Shown here: positions 33,528-45,498 of the stretch, in pieces
Numbering within the stretch: the stretch's first letter is position 1
Layout of the letters: every line of letters begins with the position of its first letter
Assembly: GCF_025823185.1 (NCBI RefSeq)
Contig: NZ_JACKVK010000001.1
Span: 442,846-506,845 of the forward strand
Direction of reading: 5' to 3'
DNA from: Mycobacterium yunnanensis
Lineage (GTDB): Bacteria > Actinomycetota > Actinomycetes > Mycobacteriales > Mycobacteriaceae
DNA: 64,000 nt
Notes under the pieces: generated by a model
Told to the model about the DNA's origin: nothing
Seen by the model: the letters and a program-made list of their open reading frames with translations, nothing else
The model's database searches: none
Position numbers and translations under genes: made by a program

Positions 33528-35063
33528 TCAACGCCAGCTGGGCAGCCAGATCTGCATGTGCCAGGTCGCCTGCGAGATCGGCAGGCCCGTCAGGATCGGA
33601 TACATCCACGCGAAGTTGGTGATCACCGCCGCCACGTAGAAGCACACGACCAACAGGCCCAGCGTGCGTCGCTCGGCGTTCTGCCGCGGCGCGTAGAGCA
33701 CGTCACCGAGGATCAGCGCGATCATCATCACCATGAAGGGGGCCATCGGCGCGGCGTAGAAGAAGTACATCTGCCGGTCGATGTCGGCGAACCACGGCAG
33801 GAAGCCCGCGCAGTATCCGGTCAGCGCCACCGCGTACCGCCAGTCGCGTTTTACGAAGGACTTCCACACCGCCCACACCAGGATGGGCACCGCGAGGAAC
33901 CACATCGCCGGCGTCCCCACCAGCATCACGGCCTTGACGCACGACTGCGCGCCGCAGCCCGCCACGCCGTCCTGGTCGATCGCGTAGAGCACCGGCCGCA
34001 GCGACATCGGCCACGTCCACGGCTTGGACTCCCACGGATGGTGGTTGCCCGCCGCGTTCGTCAACCCGGAGTGGAAGGTGAACGCGCCGTAGGTGAAGTG
34101 CCACAGCGACCGGATCGCGTCGGGCAGCAGGCCGCCCTCGGCGAACGACTGGCCCTCCTCGTGTCGGTCGATGCCCGTCTCGGAGGCGAACCACGGTGCA
34201 TACGACGCGAGGTAGACCGCGAGCGGAATGAGGCCGAAGACGTACACCGCCGGCCCGACGTCTCGCCGCAGCGTGCCCAGCCAGGGCCGGGGGACGCGGT
34301 ATTGGCGGCGCGCGCTCACGTCGAACGCCAACGTCATCACGCCGAAGAAGAGGACGAAGTACAGCCCCGACCACTTCGTGCCGACCGCCAGGCCCAGCAG
34401 CACCCCGGCGCCGAACCGCCACCACCGCACTCCGAGGCGCGGTCCCCACGGGGTCTCGGCGATGCGGCCCTCGAACTGGGCGACGTGCATCCGCTCGCGC
34501 ATCTGGTCGCGGTCGACCATCAACGCACCGAAGGCCGCGACGACGAACACCACCAGGAAGATGTCCAGCAGGGCGGTGCGGGCGGTGACGAAGCTGACGC
34601 CGTCGGCGACGAGCAGCAGGCCCGCGATGCCGCCGATCATCGTCGACCGGGTGATCCGCCGCGTGATGCGGGCCACCAGCACCACCAGCACGACGCCACA
34701 CACCGCACCGGAGAACCGCCAGCCCAGCCCGTCGTAGTCGAAGATGGCCTCACCGATGGCCAGCAGTTCCTTGCCGACCGGCGGGTGTACCACCAGCCCG
34801 TACCCGGGGTTGTCCTCCACCCCGTGGTTGCCCAACATTTGCCAGGCCTGCGGTGCGTAGTGCTTCTCGTCGAAGATCGGGGTGCCGCCGTCGGTGGGCG
34901 AACCCAGGTTGAGGAACCTGGTCAGCGCGGCCAGAGCCATGACGACCGACGTCATCGCCCAGCCCTGAGCGCGATCCAGCGGACCGAAGTCGCCGAGGGG
35001 GACCAGTGGGCCCGGGCTGACGACCGGTACCGGCTGCTCGCGGTCGATGGGCGGGGCGGTCAC
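33528..35063 (-). CDS. pmt: Polyprenyl-phosphate-mannose protein O-mannosyltransferase
   Basis: This 511-residue integral membrane enzyme matches mycobacterial PMT (Rv1002c). A GT-C fold is indicated by many hydrophobic segments and the acidic first-loop motif TPIFDEKHYAPQAW with the catalytic Asp-Glu pair. YGLVVHPPVGKELLAIGEAIF and HFTYGAFTFHSGLTNAAGNHHP are further PMT landmarks. It moves mannose from polyprenyl-phosphomannose to Ser/Thr of secreted proteins during Sec export, so it acts at the outer face of the membrane. It is divergent from rsmI with 24 bases between starts, as in M. tuberculosis. Confidence 0.93.
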   Translation of the reverse strand: MTAPPIDREQPVPVVSPGPLVPLGDFGPLDRAQGWAMTSVVMALAALTRFLNLGSPTDGGTPIFDEKHYAPQAWQMLGNHGVEDNPGYGLVVHPPVGKELLAIGEAIFDYDGLGWRFSGAVCGVVLVVLVARITRRITRSTMIGGIAGLLLVADGVSFVTARTALLDIFLVVFVVAAFGALMVDRDQMRERMHVAQFEGRIAETPWGPRLGVRWWRFGAGVLLGLAVGTKWSGLYFVLFFGVMTLAFDVSARRQYRVPRPWLGTLRRDVGPAVYVFGLIPLAVYLASYAPWFASETGIDRHEEGQSFAEGGLLPDAIRSLWHFTYGAFTFHSGLTNAAGNHHPWESKPWTWPMSLRPVLYAIDQDGVAGCGAQSCVKAVMLVGTPAMWFLAVPILVWAVWKSFVKRDWRYAVALTGYCAGFLPWFADIDRQMYFFYAAPMAPFMVMMIALILGDVLYAPRQNAERRTLGLLVVCFYVAAVITNFAWMYPILTGLPISQATWHMQIWLPSWR

Positions 35064-35087
35064 GTCAGCGATCGTATTCTGTTCGGT

Positions 35088-35924
35088 GTGACACCCGGTC
35101 GACTGCTACTGGCCGCCACGCCGTTGGGCCAGGCTGGCGACGCCTCCGCCCGCCTGGTCGAGGCGCTGGGCACCGCCGACGTGGTCGCCGCCGAGGACAC
35201 CCGCCGCATCCGGACGCTGGCTCAAAGCCTCGACGTCGTCCCCCAGGGGAAGGTGGTCAGCTTCTTCGACCAGAACGAGGCGGCCAGGGTGCCGTGGCTG
35301 GTCGAGGAGATCGCCGAGGGTGCGACGGTGCTGGTGGTCAGCGACGCCGGCATGCCGTTGATCAGCGACCCCGGCTACCGGCTGGTGGCCGCATGCGCGG
35401 CGGCCGGTCTGACCGTCAGCTGTCTGCCGGGCCCCTCGGCGGTGACGACGGCGCTGGCGGTCTCGGGCCTGCCGTCGGACCGGTTCTGCTTCGAGGGCTT
35501 CGCGCCCCGCAAGCACTCCGCGAGGTCGACGTGGCTGGCCACGCTCGCCGGTGAGCGCCGCACCTGCGTGTTCTTCGAGTCCCCGCGCCGGCTCGCCGAG
35601 TGTCTCGACGACGCCGTCGACCGGTTGGGGCCCGACCGACGTGCGGTCGTCTGCCGTGAACTGACCAAGACCCACGAAGAGGTCAAGCGCGGCACCCTGG
35701 CGGAGCTCGCCGCCTGGGCCGCCGACGGCGTGCTCGGCGAGATCACCGTCGTCGTGGCCGGCGCCGAGCCGATCGCCGACCTGGACACGCTGGTGGCCGA
35801 GGTCAACGACTTGGTCGAGGCCGGCGCCAGGGTCAAGGACGCGTGCGCGGAGGTGATCGCCGAGAACCCAGGGGCGCCGTCACGGCGCGAGCTCTACGAC
35901 GCGGTGCTGCGCGCCCGCGACTGA
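35088..35924 (+). CDS. rsmI: 16S rRNA (cytidine1402-2'-O)-methyltransferase
   Basis: This 278-residue SAM enzyme begins VTPGRLLLAATPLGQAGDAS at a GTG at 35088. The tetrapyrrole-methylase fold is shown by VVAAEDTRRIRTL, VLVVSDAGMPLISDPGYRLV and the LPGPSAVTTALAVSGLPSDRF loop. RsmI methylates the ribose of C1402 in 16S rRNA in the decoding centre. The start is 24 bases from that of the divergent pmt. The last 45 bases overlap the 3' end of the convergent pabB gene; both frames read well in the overlap. An apparent 848-residue frame beginning far upstream is a shadow of pmt. Confidence 0.92.
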   Translation: MTPGRLLLAATPLGQAGDASARLVEALGTADVVAAEDTRRIRTLAQSLDVVPQGKVVSFFDQNEAARVPWLVEEIAEGATVLVVSDAGMPLISDPGYRLVAACAAAGLTVSCLPGPSAVTTALAVSGLPSDRFCFEGFAPRKHSARSTWLATLAGERRTCVFFESPRRLAECLDDAVDRLGPDRRAVVCRELTKTHEEVKRGTLAELAAWAADGVLGEITVVVAGAEPIADLDTLVAEVNDLVEAGARVKDACAEVIAENPGAPSRRELYDAVLRARD

Positions 35925-37139
35925 ACCGTTCACCACGGGTGCCGCCTTGTGAAGGCATTCCGCCCACTCGCCGTCGGGATCCGAATCGGCCGTGATGCCC
36001 CCGCCGACCCCGAGGACCGCACCCCCCGTGCCGTCGAACTCGACCGTCCGGATGGCGACGTTGAGTTCGGTGCCCGCGATCGGTGATGCCAATCCGACGG
36101 TGCCGCAATAGATTCCGCGTCGCACCGGCTCCCAGGTGCGCAACAGCTCACGGGCGCGGGCCTTGGGCGTGCCCGTCACCGACGCCGGTGGAAACGTCGC
36201 GTCGAGGAGGGCGGACATCGGGAGGTCGGGGTCGACCCGCGCCGCGACCGTCGACACCAGATGCCACACGCCCGGGGCTCGTCGCACCACCAACAATTCG
36301 GGCACCGTCACCGAACCCGTGACGGCGATGCGGCCGAGGTCGTTGCGGACGAGGTCGACGATCATCACGTTCTCGGCTACGTCCTTGACCGAATCTCGAA
36401 GAGTTGACGGCGATTCGGTCAACGGCAGGGTGCCCTTGATCGGACTCGACGTCACGGTCGCGCCGACCCGGCGTAGGAACAGCTCCGGCGAGAGAGAGAC
36501 CACTGCACCCCAGTCACCCCCGACGAACGCCGCCCGGGCAGGTGACGTGCGGGCGACGGCGTCGGCGAAGAAGTCGACCGGCGATCCCGTCACCGTTCCG
36601 ACGAGTTGGGTGCAGACGCAGGCCTGGTACACCTCGCCGGCGGCGATCGCCGCCAAGCAGGCGAGCACGCCTTCGCGATGGGCGTCGCGGTCGGCCGCAC
36701 CCCACTCGACGTGACACCGCGACGGTGGCGGGTCGACGACCAGTGCGTCGAGCAGCCATTCGGGTGCGGCCGCCCCGGAAACGCTTTCGTACCACCAGAT
36801 CCCGTCGGCGTCGAGACGCACGACGTGATCGGTCCAGCCGCCCGCCGCCTCGGGGATGCGTGGGGCGGCACCGTCACGCCCGGGATCGGGGTAGGACAGG
36901 TAGCCGATCCACCCGCCGCCGACGGCGTCCGATCCGGCCGCGGGGCCGACGTCGAAGACGCCGGACGGGTCGACGGGTTCGACTGCGACGCTGGGCGCGA
37001 TGACCGCCCGGGAGCCGAACCAGTCACCGGTCAACGCCGCCGGGGGAGGCAGGCCGAGGCGCGTCGTCGCAGCGGCCAGACACCGCAGCACCTCCGGGGC
37101 GCTGCGGGTCGAGGTCAGCCGCTCGATCCGCACCGCCAC
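35880..37139 (-). CDS. pabB: Aminodeoxychorismate synthase component I (chorismate-binding)
   Basis: This 419-residue protein has the chorismate-binding fold of PabB/TrpE. The active site shows SSPIKGTLP with the catalytic Lys, AENVMIVDLVRNDLGRI, TFPPASVTGTPKARARELL and GIYCGTVGLASPIAGTELNVAIRT. With a glutamine amidotransferase partner it converts chorismate to aminodeoxychorismate on the way to p-aminobenzoate and folate. Position next to rsmI matches Rv1005c. The start is GTG at 37139, with a second GTG at 37133. It overlaps rsmI by 45 bases at the 3' ends. Confidence 0.92.
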   Translation of the reverse strand: MAVRIERLTSTRSAPEVLRCLAAATTRLGLPPPAALTGDWFGSRAVIAPSVAVEPVDPSGVFDVGPAAGSDAVGGGWIGYLSYPDPGRDGAAPRIPEAAGGWTDHVVRLDADGIWWYESVSGAAAPEWLLDALVVDPPPSRCHVEWGAADRDAHREGVLACLAAIAAGEVYQACVCTQLVGTVTGSPVDFFADAVARTSPARAAFVGGDWGAVVSLSPELFLRRVGATVTSSPIKGTLPLTESPSTLRDSVKDVAENVMIVDLVRNDLGRIAVTGSVTVPELLVVRRAPGVWHLVSTVAARVDPDLPMSALLDATFPPASVTGTPKARARELLRTWEPVRRGIYCGTVGLASPIAGTELNVAIRTVEFDGTGGAVLGVGGGITADSDPDGEWAECLHKAAPVVNGSVAGAQHRVVELAP

Positions 37140-37169
37140 ACCCTGTCATGCCTTGCCGAGGCGTCACAG

Positions 37170-38060
37170 CTAGCGCGCGATCTCCCGTCGTACCGTCACC
37201 CCGCCCAGCTTCGCCGGGTTGCGCATCGCGTAGAAGTGCGTGATCAGTCCGTCGGTGATCTCGACGGCGACGACGCCCTCCAGGGTGTCGTCGCGGTAGA
37301 GCACCAGAGCGGGTGCGCCGTTGTAGAAGGCGGGCTCGGCCCGACCGCCCTCGGCGGTGAAGCGAAGCAATCCGAGGATCAGGCGGGCGACCCTGTCCGC
37401 GCCCTCGACGGGTCGGCGGGCGGCACTGGCCTTGCCGTCGCTGTCGGCAGTCCAGACCACGTCGGGGGCCAGCATCGAGATCAGCGCGTCCACGTCACCG
37501 GTTGAGGCGGTCGCGAAGAACTGCGCGGTGATCTCGAGCGACTGCTTCGGGTCGACGGGCTCGAAGCGTCGGCGGCGGGAATGCACGTGCTCGCGGGCGC
37601 GATGGGCCATCTGCCGCACCGCCGCGGTCGACTTGCTCAGCGTCTCGGCGATCTCGTCGTGGCCGAAGCCGAAGACCTCGCGCAGCACGAACACCGCCCG
37701 CTCGTCTGGGCTCAGCGTCTCCAGCACCACCATCATCGCCATCGACACCGATTCGGCGAGGACGACGTCGGTCGACGCGTCCGCGGCGTCGACGAGCAGG
37801 GGCTCGGGAAGCCACGGGCCGACGTACTCCTCGCGCCGACGCGACTGTGCGCGTATGGCGTTGAGCGCTTGGCGGGTGACGAGCTGCGCAAGGTAGGCCT
37901 TGGTGTCGCGGACGGTCGACAGGTCCACCTCGGCCCAGCGGAGGTAGCTCTCCTGGAGCACGTCGTCGGATTCGGTTGCCGTACCCAGGATCTCGTAGGC
38001 GATGGTGAACAGCAGCGGTCGCAGACTGGTGAACCGGTCGGCGTGCTCGCTGGTGGTCAC
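37170..38060 (-). CDS. ECF41-type RNA polymerase sigma factor with C-terminal SnoaL-like domain (SigJ-like)
   Basis: This is a 296-residue protein. Sigma2 includes LRPLLFTIAYEILGTATESDDVLQESYLRW and sigma4 includes LSPDERAVFVLREVFGFGHDEIAETL. A C-terminal SnoaL-like domain follows (about 180-290) with the ECF41 landmarks: a DSDGKASAARRPVEG loop (DGGGK-like), YNGAPALVLY and RNPAKLGG (NPDKL-like). In ECF41 factors this domain tunes activity in place of an anti-sigma factor. The GTG at 38060 overlaps the stop of the oxidoreductase gene as GTGA, the classic ECF41 target arrangement. Its own promoter is thus that of the oxidoreductase. Confidence 0.87.
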   Translation of the reverse strand: MTTSEHADRFTSLRPLLFTIAYEILGTATESDDVLQESYLRWAEVDLSTVRDTKAYLAQLVTRQALNAIRAQSRRREEYVGPWLPEPLLVDAADASTDVVLAESVSMAMMVVLETLSPDERAVFVLREVFGFGHDEIAETLSKSTAAVRQMAHRAREHVHSRRRRFEPVDPKQSLEITAQFFATASTGDVDALISMLAPDVVWTADSDGKASAARRPVEGADRVARLILGLLRFTAEGGRAEPAFYNGAPALVLYRDDTLEGVVAVEITDGLITHFYAMRNPAKLGGVTVRREIAR

Positions 38061-39229
38061 CGGACCGCCGCCACGTGCTCGGCCCGCTTGCCGCCCTTGA
38101 GCCAGAAGTACGAACCCGGCTTTCGGGCCTCGACGCCCAGCTGCCACACCGTGCCCTTGCAGACGGCCTCCTTGATCGACGCCGCGACCCGGCCGCCGAG
38201 GAACACCCGCGTGGGTCGGTCGTCGAGGTGGGCGATCTGGATCACTCCGGCCTTGCGGCCCAGGCTGACGCACTGGCCGGTGAAGGCCTGGTCGACCGGG
38301 GCGGGCTCGTCGCCGGCGATGCGGCTCAGGATGGTGTTGGCGGCCTGGGCGCCCAGCGGGATCGCGGCCTGGCAACTCATCCTCAGTGGAGCGTTCGACG
38401 GTGCCACCGCGTCCCCCGCGCCGACCACCCGCGAATCGTCGACGCTGGTGAGCGTTTCGTCGGTGAGCAGGCGGCCGATCTCGTCGGTGGCGAGGCCGCT
38501 GCGCGCCGCGAGGTCGGGCACGCCGAAGCCGGCTGTCCAGACGGTGACGACGCTGGGCAGTTCGCGGCCGTCGGCCAGCACCACCGAGTCCCGCCGCACC
38601 TCGGTGACCGTGGCACCCGCGCCGGCGACGACGGTGACTCCGAGCCGACGCATCCGTCTGGTCACCGCGCGGCGGGTGGGCTCACCGAAGTACGGGCCGA
38701 GGACGCTCCCGCAGACGAGCGTCACGGCTTGGCCGCCGTCGGCCAATTCGGCGGCGACCTCGAGACCCGTCGGACCGCCGCCCACCACCACGACGGGGGC
38801 GGCGGGGTGCACCGTGGCCAACGCCGCGCGCAACGGCTCGGCGTGCTCGAATTCGGCGATGGGATAGGCGAATTCGGCGGCGCCGGGCACCGTCGCCGCG
38901 GCGCCGGTGCTGCCGAGGGCGTAGACGAGGTAGTCGTAGTCGAGGACCTCGCCCGAGGCCAGCGTCACCGTCCGCGCCGCCGGGTCGACGAGTTCGGCGG
39001 TGTCGACCACCAGGCGGACGTCGCCGGACAGCACGTCGGCGAAGTCCACCACGGCGTCGTCGGACTCGGTGACGTACTGGTGCAACCGGATCCGCTCGAC
39101 GAACTGAGGCCTGGGGTTGACCAGGGTGACGGAGACGTCGCCGTCGACCTGGAGGCGGTTGGCGGCCTGGACGCCGGCGTACCCGCCGCCGACGACGACG
39201 ACTCTCGTGGCGTGCTCGTGTGTGTTCAT
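38057..39229 (-). CDS. NAD(P)/FAD-dependent oxidoreductase (NDH-2-like), ECF41 target
   Basis: This 390-residue flavoprotein has two nucleotide sites, RVVVVGGGYAGVQAANRL near the start and APVVVVGGGPTGLEVAAEL in the middle, and a third family motif DDSRVVGAGDAVAP. It resembles type II NADH dehydrogenases and ferredoxin/quinone reductases. No membrane helix is visible. The ATG at 39229 was chosen because it puts the FAD motif at the usual distance; a longer in-frame form begins at 39265. It is coupled by GTGA to the ECF41 sigma gene and is preceded by an ECF41-like promoter, so the sigma factor probably drives its own operon here. Confidence 0.83.
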   Translation of the reverse strand: MNTHEHATRVVVVGGGYAGVQAANRLQVDGDVSVTLVNPRPQFVERIRLHQYVTESDDAVVDFADVLSGDVRLVVDTAELVDPAARTVTLASGEVLDYDYLVYALGSTGAAATVPGAAEFAYPIAEFEHAEPLRAALATVHPAAPVVVVGGGPTGLEVAAELADGGQAVTLVCGSVLGPYFGEPTRRAVTRRMRRLGVTVVAGAGATVTEVRRDSVVLADGRELPSVVTVWTAGFGVPDLAARSGLATDEIGRLLTDETLTSVDDSRVVGAGDAVAPSNAPLRMSCQAAIPLGAQAANTILSRIAGDEPAPVDQAFTGQCVSLGRKAGVIQIAHLDDRPTRVFLGGRVAASIKEAVCKGTVWQLGVEARKPGSYFWLKGGKRAEHVAAVR

Positions 39230-39237
39230 GCCATCGA

Positions 39238-39264
39238 GACACCTCCGACGACGGAAGTGTGACA
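39238..39264 (-). promoter_or_regulatory. ECF41-type promoter (TGTCACA, 16 bases, TGTC)
   Basis: On the minus strand TGTCACA (39264-39258) is followed after exactly 16 bases by TGTC (39241-39238). The published ECF41 consensus is TGTCACA, 16 bases, CGTC, so only one base differs. The oxidoreductase ATG at 39229 lies about eight bases beyond the -10 box. Confidence 0.6.
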
Positions 39265-39278
39265 TGGCGTGCCTCAGA

Positions 39279-40826
39279 TCACGGCACCTGATACCGGGGG
39301 AACACGCCCTCTGGCTTCGGCAGCGGCGTCCCTGGCACCAGGCGGGTGCCGACCGCGGTGAAGTCCCGTTGGTCGGCGGGCTGTCCGAGCAGGTCGAGGA
39401 GCTTGGCCGCCGAGGTGGGCATCACCGGCTGCACCAGCAGCGCCGCGATGCGGACCGCCTCCAGCGTCGTGTAGAGCACGGTGGCGAAGCGTTCCTGGTC
39501 GGCTGCCGCCTCGGACTTGCGCAGCACCCACGGCTCCTGGCCGGAGAAGTACCGGTTGGCGGCGCCGAGCATCAACCAGATGGCTTCGAGCGCCAGATGC
39601 ATGGCGGGCACGTCGAAGTGACTGCGCACCTGGGCCAGCAATCCGTCGGCCAGGGCCAGCAGTTCGCGGTCCTCGGGGGTGAACTCACCCGGTTGGGGCA
39701 CCTGAGCGTCCAGGTTCTTGTCGACCATCGACAGCGACCGCTGCGCCAGGTTGCCCAACTCGTTGGCCAGGTCGGCGTTGATCCGGCCGATGATGGATTC
39801 CTCGCTGTAGCTGCCGTCCTGACCGAACGGCACCTCGCGTAGCAGGAAGTAGCGCACCGCGTCGACGCCGAACTCGTCGACCAGGGCGATCGGGTCGACG
39901 ACGTTGCCGACCGACTTGCTCATCTTCTCGCCGCGGACGTTGATGAACCCGTGGGCGAACACCCTTCGGGGCAGCTCGAGTCCGGCCGACATGAGGAAGG
40001 CGGGCCAGTAGACCGCGTGGAACCGGATGATGTCCTTGCCGATCATGTGCAGGTTGGCGGGCCAATACCGCCGGAAGGACTCGGAGTCGGCGTCGGGGAA
40101 TCCCACGCCGGTAAGGTAGTTGGTCAACGCGTCGACCCAGACGTACATCACGTGGTCGGGATGATCGGGCACGGGCACGCCCCAGTCGAACGTGGTGCGC
40201 GAGATCGACAGGTCGCGAAGGCCGCCGGAGACGAAGCTGACGACCTCGTTGCGCCGGACGTCCGGACCGATGAACTCGGGATGGGCCTCGTAGTGGGCGA
40301 GCAGCCGGTCGGTGTAGGCCGACAGCCGGAAGAAGTAGGTCTGCTCCTCGGTCCACGTCACGGGAGTCCCGGTCTCGATCGAGTACCGTATGCCGTCGGC
40401 GCGCTCCTCGAGTTCGTCGTCGGCGAAGAACCGCTCGTCGCGCACGGAATACCACCCCGAGTACGAGTCGAGATAGATGTCGCCGGCGGCGTTCATCCGA
40501 TTCCAGATGGCGGCCGACGCCTCCAGGTGGTCGGCGTCGCTGGTGCGGATGAACCGGTCGAAGGAGACCCCGAGCCGCTCCTGCATGGCCTGGAACGTGT
40601 CGGAGTTGCGCAACGCCAGCTCGGCGGTCGGCACGCCCTCCCGCTCGGCGGTCTGCGCCATCTTCAGACCGTGGACGTCGGTTCCGGTGAGGAACCGGAC
40701 GTCGTACCCGTCGAGCCGCTTGAACCGTGCGATCGCGTCGGCCGCGGTCTTCTCGTAGGCGTGACCGATGTGCGGCGCACCGTTGGGGTAGTCGATGGCC
40801 GTCGTGATGTAGAAGGGCTCTTTCAT
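39279..40826 (-). CDS. metG: Methionyl-tRNA synthetase
   Basis: This 515-residue class I aminoacyl-tRNA synthetase charges tRNA-Met. The N-terminal [21 protein letters not shown] carries the HIGH-type motif, and [13 protein letters not shown] carries [24 protein letters not shown] and TKAYL-like connective elements are typical of MetG; the enzyme lacks the C-terminal dimerisation domain, as usual in mycobacteria. ATG at 40826. It is divergent from tatD with 23 bases between starts and corresponds to Rv1007c. Confidence 0.95.
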   Translation of the reverse strand: MKEPFYITTAIDYPNGAPHIGHAYEKTAADAIARFKRLDGYDVRFLTGTDVHGLKMAQTAEREGVPTAELALRNSDTFQAMQERLGVSFDRFIRTSDADHLEASAAIWNRMNAAGDIYLDSYSGWYSVRDERFFADDELEERADGIRYSIETGTPVTWTEEQTYFFRLSAYTDRLLAHYEAHPEFIGPDVRRNEVVSFVSGGLRDLSISRTTFDWGVPVPDHPDHVMYVWVDALTNYLTGVGFPDADSESFRRYWPANLHMIGKDIIRFHAVYWPAFLMSAGLELPRRVFAHGFINVRGEKMSKSVGNVVDPIALVDEFGVDAVRYFLLREVPFGQDGSYSEESIIGRINADLANELGNLAQRSLSMVDKNLDAQVPQPGEFTPEDRELLALADGLLAQVRSHFDVPAMHLALEAIWLMLGAANRYFSGQEPWVLRKSEAAADQERFATVLYTTLEAVRIAALLVQPVMPTSAAKLLDLLGQPADQRDFTAVGTRLVPGTPLPKPEGVFPRYQVP

Positions 40827-40849
40827 TTGGACTCACCTTATTGTGTGGT

Positions 40850-41704
40850 GTGAGTTCTCACCCCCACGAGGGCCGACGGCAGCGCGAGCGGCCACCCGCT
40901 CCCGAGCCGCTCGTTCCCCTGGTCGACGCCCACACCCACCTCGACGCCTGCGGAGCCTCCGACGCCGACGACGTGCACGCCATCCTCGACCGGGCCGAGG
41001 CGGTCGGCGTCACGGCGGTCGTCACGATCGCCGACGATCTGGAGTCCGCCCGGTGGGCGGTTCGCGCGGCGGACTGGGATTCCCGTGTGTACGCCGCGGT
41101 GGCCCTGCACCCGACGCGTGCCAACGCGCTCACCGAGTCCGCTCGCGCCGAGCTCGAAGATCTCGCCACCCACCCCCGCGTCGTCGCCATCGGCGAGACG
41201 GGCATGGATCTCTACTGGCCAGGCAAGCTCGACGGTTGCGCCGAGCCTGCCGAGCAGCGGGAGGCGTTCGCCTGGCACGTCGACCTCGCCAAGCGCACTG
41301 GCAAGCCGCTGATGATCCACAACCGGGACGCCGACGCCGCGGTGCTCGAGGTGTTGGCCGCCGAGGGTGCGCCGGAGTCCGTCATCTTCCACTGCTTCTC
41401 CTCGGGGCCGGAGATGGCGCGCACGTGTCTGGACGCCGGATGGCTGCTGAGCCTGTCGGGGACGGTGAGCTTTCGCAACGCCGGCGAACTTCGAGAGGCG
41501 GCGGCGTTGATCCCGCCGGATCAGCTCCTCGTCGAGACCGACGCGCCCTTTCTCACGCCGCATCCGTTCCGCGGTGCACCGAATGAGTCGTACTGTCTGC
41601 CGTACACCGTCCGGGCGTTGGCCGAGGTCGTGGGCCGCCCGGCGGAGGACCTCGCTCGCGAGACGTGGGAGAATGCTCGTCGGACGTACGAAATGCGCAG
41701 CTGA
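40850..41704 (+). CDS. tatD: TatD-family metal-dependent deoxyribonuclease
   Basis: This 284-residue TIM-barrel hydrolase begins at a GTG at 40850. Metal ligands are in PLVDAHTHLDACGA (HxH), GETGMDLYW (Glu), KPLMIHNRDAD (His), IFHCFSSGPEMA (His) and LLVETDAPFLTPHPFRG (Asp). TatD proteins are 3'-5' exonucleases that act on single-stranded or damaged DNA. Upstream in-frame TTG at 40841 would add three residues. It follows the order metG, tatD, rpfB of M. tuberculosis (Rv1008). Confidence 0.9.
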   Translation: MSSHPHEGRRQRERPPAPEPLVPLVDAHTHLDACGASDADDVHAILDRAEAVGVTAVVTIADDLESARWAVRAADWDSRVYAAVALHPTRANALTESARAELEDLATHPRVVAIGETGMDLYWPGKLDGCAEPAEQREAFAWHVDLAKRTGKPLMIHNRDADAAVLEVLAAEGAPESVIFHCFSSGPEMARTCLDAGWLLSLSGTVSFRNAGELREAAALIPPDQLLVETDAPFLTPHPFRGAPNESYCLPYTVRALAEVVGRPAEDLARETWENARRTYEMRS

Positions 41705-41790
41705 ACGCGGGTTGCCGCCCCCATGGGACTTCGTTACCGTCCTGTGATGAACGTGGTCGGCCGCGTAATTCCCTGTCGCCGATCCGATAG

Positions 41791-43812
<2,022 letters not shown>

Positions 43813-43829
<17 letters not shown>

Positions 43830-43859
43830 GGCGCCTGAGCGCTCAGCACACGCGGACGT
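43813..43859. terminator. Stem-loop between convergent ksgA and permease genes
   Basis: Perfect 12-base arms ACGTCCGCGTGT (43813-43824) and its complement (43848-43859) enclose 23 bases that contain the self-complementary CTGAGCGCTCAG. The left arm covers the last ksgA codons. It is the likely terminator for ksgA and perhaps for the permease gene on the other strand. Confidence 0.5.
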
Positions 43860-43874
43860 CGTCCGCCGTTAGAC

Positions 43875-45401
43875 CTACTCGCCGTCCTTCTTGGCCTTGG
43901 CAGCGTCGCGCGCCCGGGCGTCCTTTGCCCGGAATTCGTCCTGCAGCGGGGTCTCCGCATAGATCGGGTAGTTGCCGGTGATGCCAACGCGTTCCTGAGC
44001 CACCGCCAGCACCCGGCTGCGCACGGCGTACCAGCCGCCGATCAGCGCGGGCACGATGATCACCAACGCGACGGCGTTCCAGTAGTTCTCGATGCACATC
44101 AACACCGTGACCGCCGCCAGGAACAGCAGGGTGGCGTAGCTTGTGTACGGGGTGCCGAACAGCCGGAAGCTGGGCCGCTCCAGGATGCCCTTCTGCGACC
44201 AGCGGTACATCTGAATCTGGCAGATCACGATGGTGGCCCACGACGCGATGATGCCCAGCGCCGACAGGTCGAGCGCGATGTTGAACGCCTCGGCCGGCAC
44301 GACCAGGTTGAGGAAGACGCCGACGACGGTGAAGCACGCCGTCAGGGCGATACCCGCCCACGGGACGCCCTTCTTGGACATCTTGGCGGTGAACTTCGGC
44401 GCGCTGCCGTTCATCGACATCGACCGCAGGATGCGGCCGGTCGAATACAGCCCGGCGTTGAGGCTCGACAACGCCGCCGTCAGCACCACGAAGTTCATGA
44501 TGTCGCCCGCCGCCGGAACGCCGATGCTGGAGAAGAACGTCACGAACGGGCTGGTGCCCTGCTTGTAGGCGGTGTACGGCAGCAGCAGGGCCAACAGGAC
44601 CAGGGAGCCGACGTAGAAGATGGCGATCCGGAAGATCACGGAGTTGATGGCCCGCGGCATGATCTTGGCCGGATTCTCGGTCTCGCCCGCCGCCGTGCCC
44701 ACCAATTCGACTGCGGCGTAGGCGAAGATGACGCCCGAGGTGATCACGACCAAGGCGAGGACGCCGTTGGGCAGGATGCCGCCGTTGTCGGCGATCACCG
44801 ACGGGCCGGTGCTGGCGCCCTCGACCTTGAAGCGGCCGGCGAGGAACACGATGCCCACGACGAGGAACGTGACGAGCGCGACGACCTTGATCAGCGCCGC
44901 CCAGAACTCCATCTCGCCGAACCACTTGACCGAGATCATGTTGATGGTCAACACGATCACCAGCGCGATGAGGGCGATCAGCCACTGCGGTATCGCACCG
45001 AAGGTGCCCCAGTAGTGCATGTAGAGGGCGATGGCGGTGACGTCGACGATCGAGGTACACGCCCAGTTGAAGAAGTACATCCAGCCGGCGACGTAAGCGG
45101 CTTTCTCGCCGAGGAATTCGCGCGCGTAGGACACGAATGAGCCCGACGACGGACGGTGCAGCACGAGTTCGCCGAGGGCTCGCAGGATGAAGAAGACGAA
45201 CACGCCGCAGACGGCGTACACGATGAACAGGCCTGGCCCGGCGCTCGCGAGACGGCCGCCGGCACCCATGAACAACCCCGTGCCTATCGCGCCACCGATG
45301 GCGATCATCTGCACCTGTCGGGGTTTGAGCCCCTTCTCGTAGCCCTCTTCTTCATGTGCGAGCGCGGAATTGTCGTATGCGCTCTGAGATTCGGTGGTCA
45401 T
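43875..45401 (-). CDS. Amino-acid permease of the APC family (AnsP/GabP-like)
   Basis: This 508-residue protein has about twelve membrane helices. The first helix [20 protein letters not shown] carries the substrate-binding GxG of APC transporters. [25 protein letters not shown] and [22 protein letters not shown] are hallmarks of the asparagine/GABA/proline permease group. It is closest by eye to L-asparagine permeases of mycobacteria. Uptake by proton symport is expected. It interrupts the ksgA-ispE neighbourhood of M. tuberculosis together with the kinase gene that follows it upstream on the same strand. Confidence 0.88.
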   Translation of the reverse strand: MTTESQSAYDNSALAHEEEGYEKGLKPRQVQMIAIGGAIGTGLFMGAGGRLASAGPGLFIVYAVCGVFVFFILRALGELVLHRPSSGSFVSYAREFLGEKAAYVAGWMYFFNWACTSIVDVTAIALYMHYWGTFGAIPQWLIALIALVIVLTINMISVKWFGEMEFWAALIKVVALVTFLVVGIVFLAGRFKVEGASTGPSVIADNGGILPNGVLALVVITSGVIFAYAAVELVGTAAGETENPAKIMPRAINSVIFRIAIFYVGSLVLLALLLPYTAYKQGTSPFVTFFSSIGVPAAGDIMNFVVLTAALSSLNAGLYSTGRILRSMSMNGSAPKFTAKMSKKGVPWAGIALTACFTVVGVFLNLVVPAEAFNIALDLSALGIIASWATIVICQIQMYRWSQKGILERPSFRLFGTPYTSYATLLFLAAVTVLMCIENYWNAVALVIIVPALIGGWYAVRSRVLAVAQERVGITGNYPIYAETPLQDEFRAKDARARDAAKAKKDGE

Positions 45402-45498
45402 TTGTCGAAGCTAGCCCTCCGTGCCCGAGGGTGTAGCAGAGAGCGGTAAAAAGTCTGTAACGGAACGCGGCGGCGGGTGGTCGAACTTTGGGGTCCGC

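Noticed and set aside
33378..35924. An 848-residue frame leading into rsmI
   Set aside because: The upstream part is the reverse-strand shadow of pmt, rich in His, Arg and Gln; the real rsmI start is the GTG at 35088.
40827..40849. An operator between divergent metG and tatD
   Set aside because: ACTCACC and GGTGTGAGT pair only partly, and both genes are housekeeping, so I do not call it.
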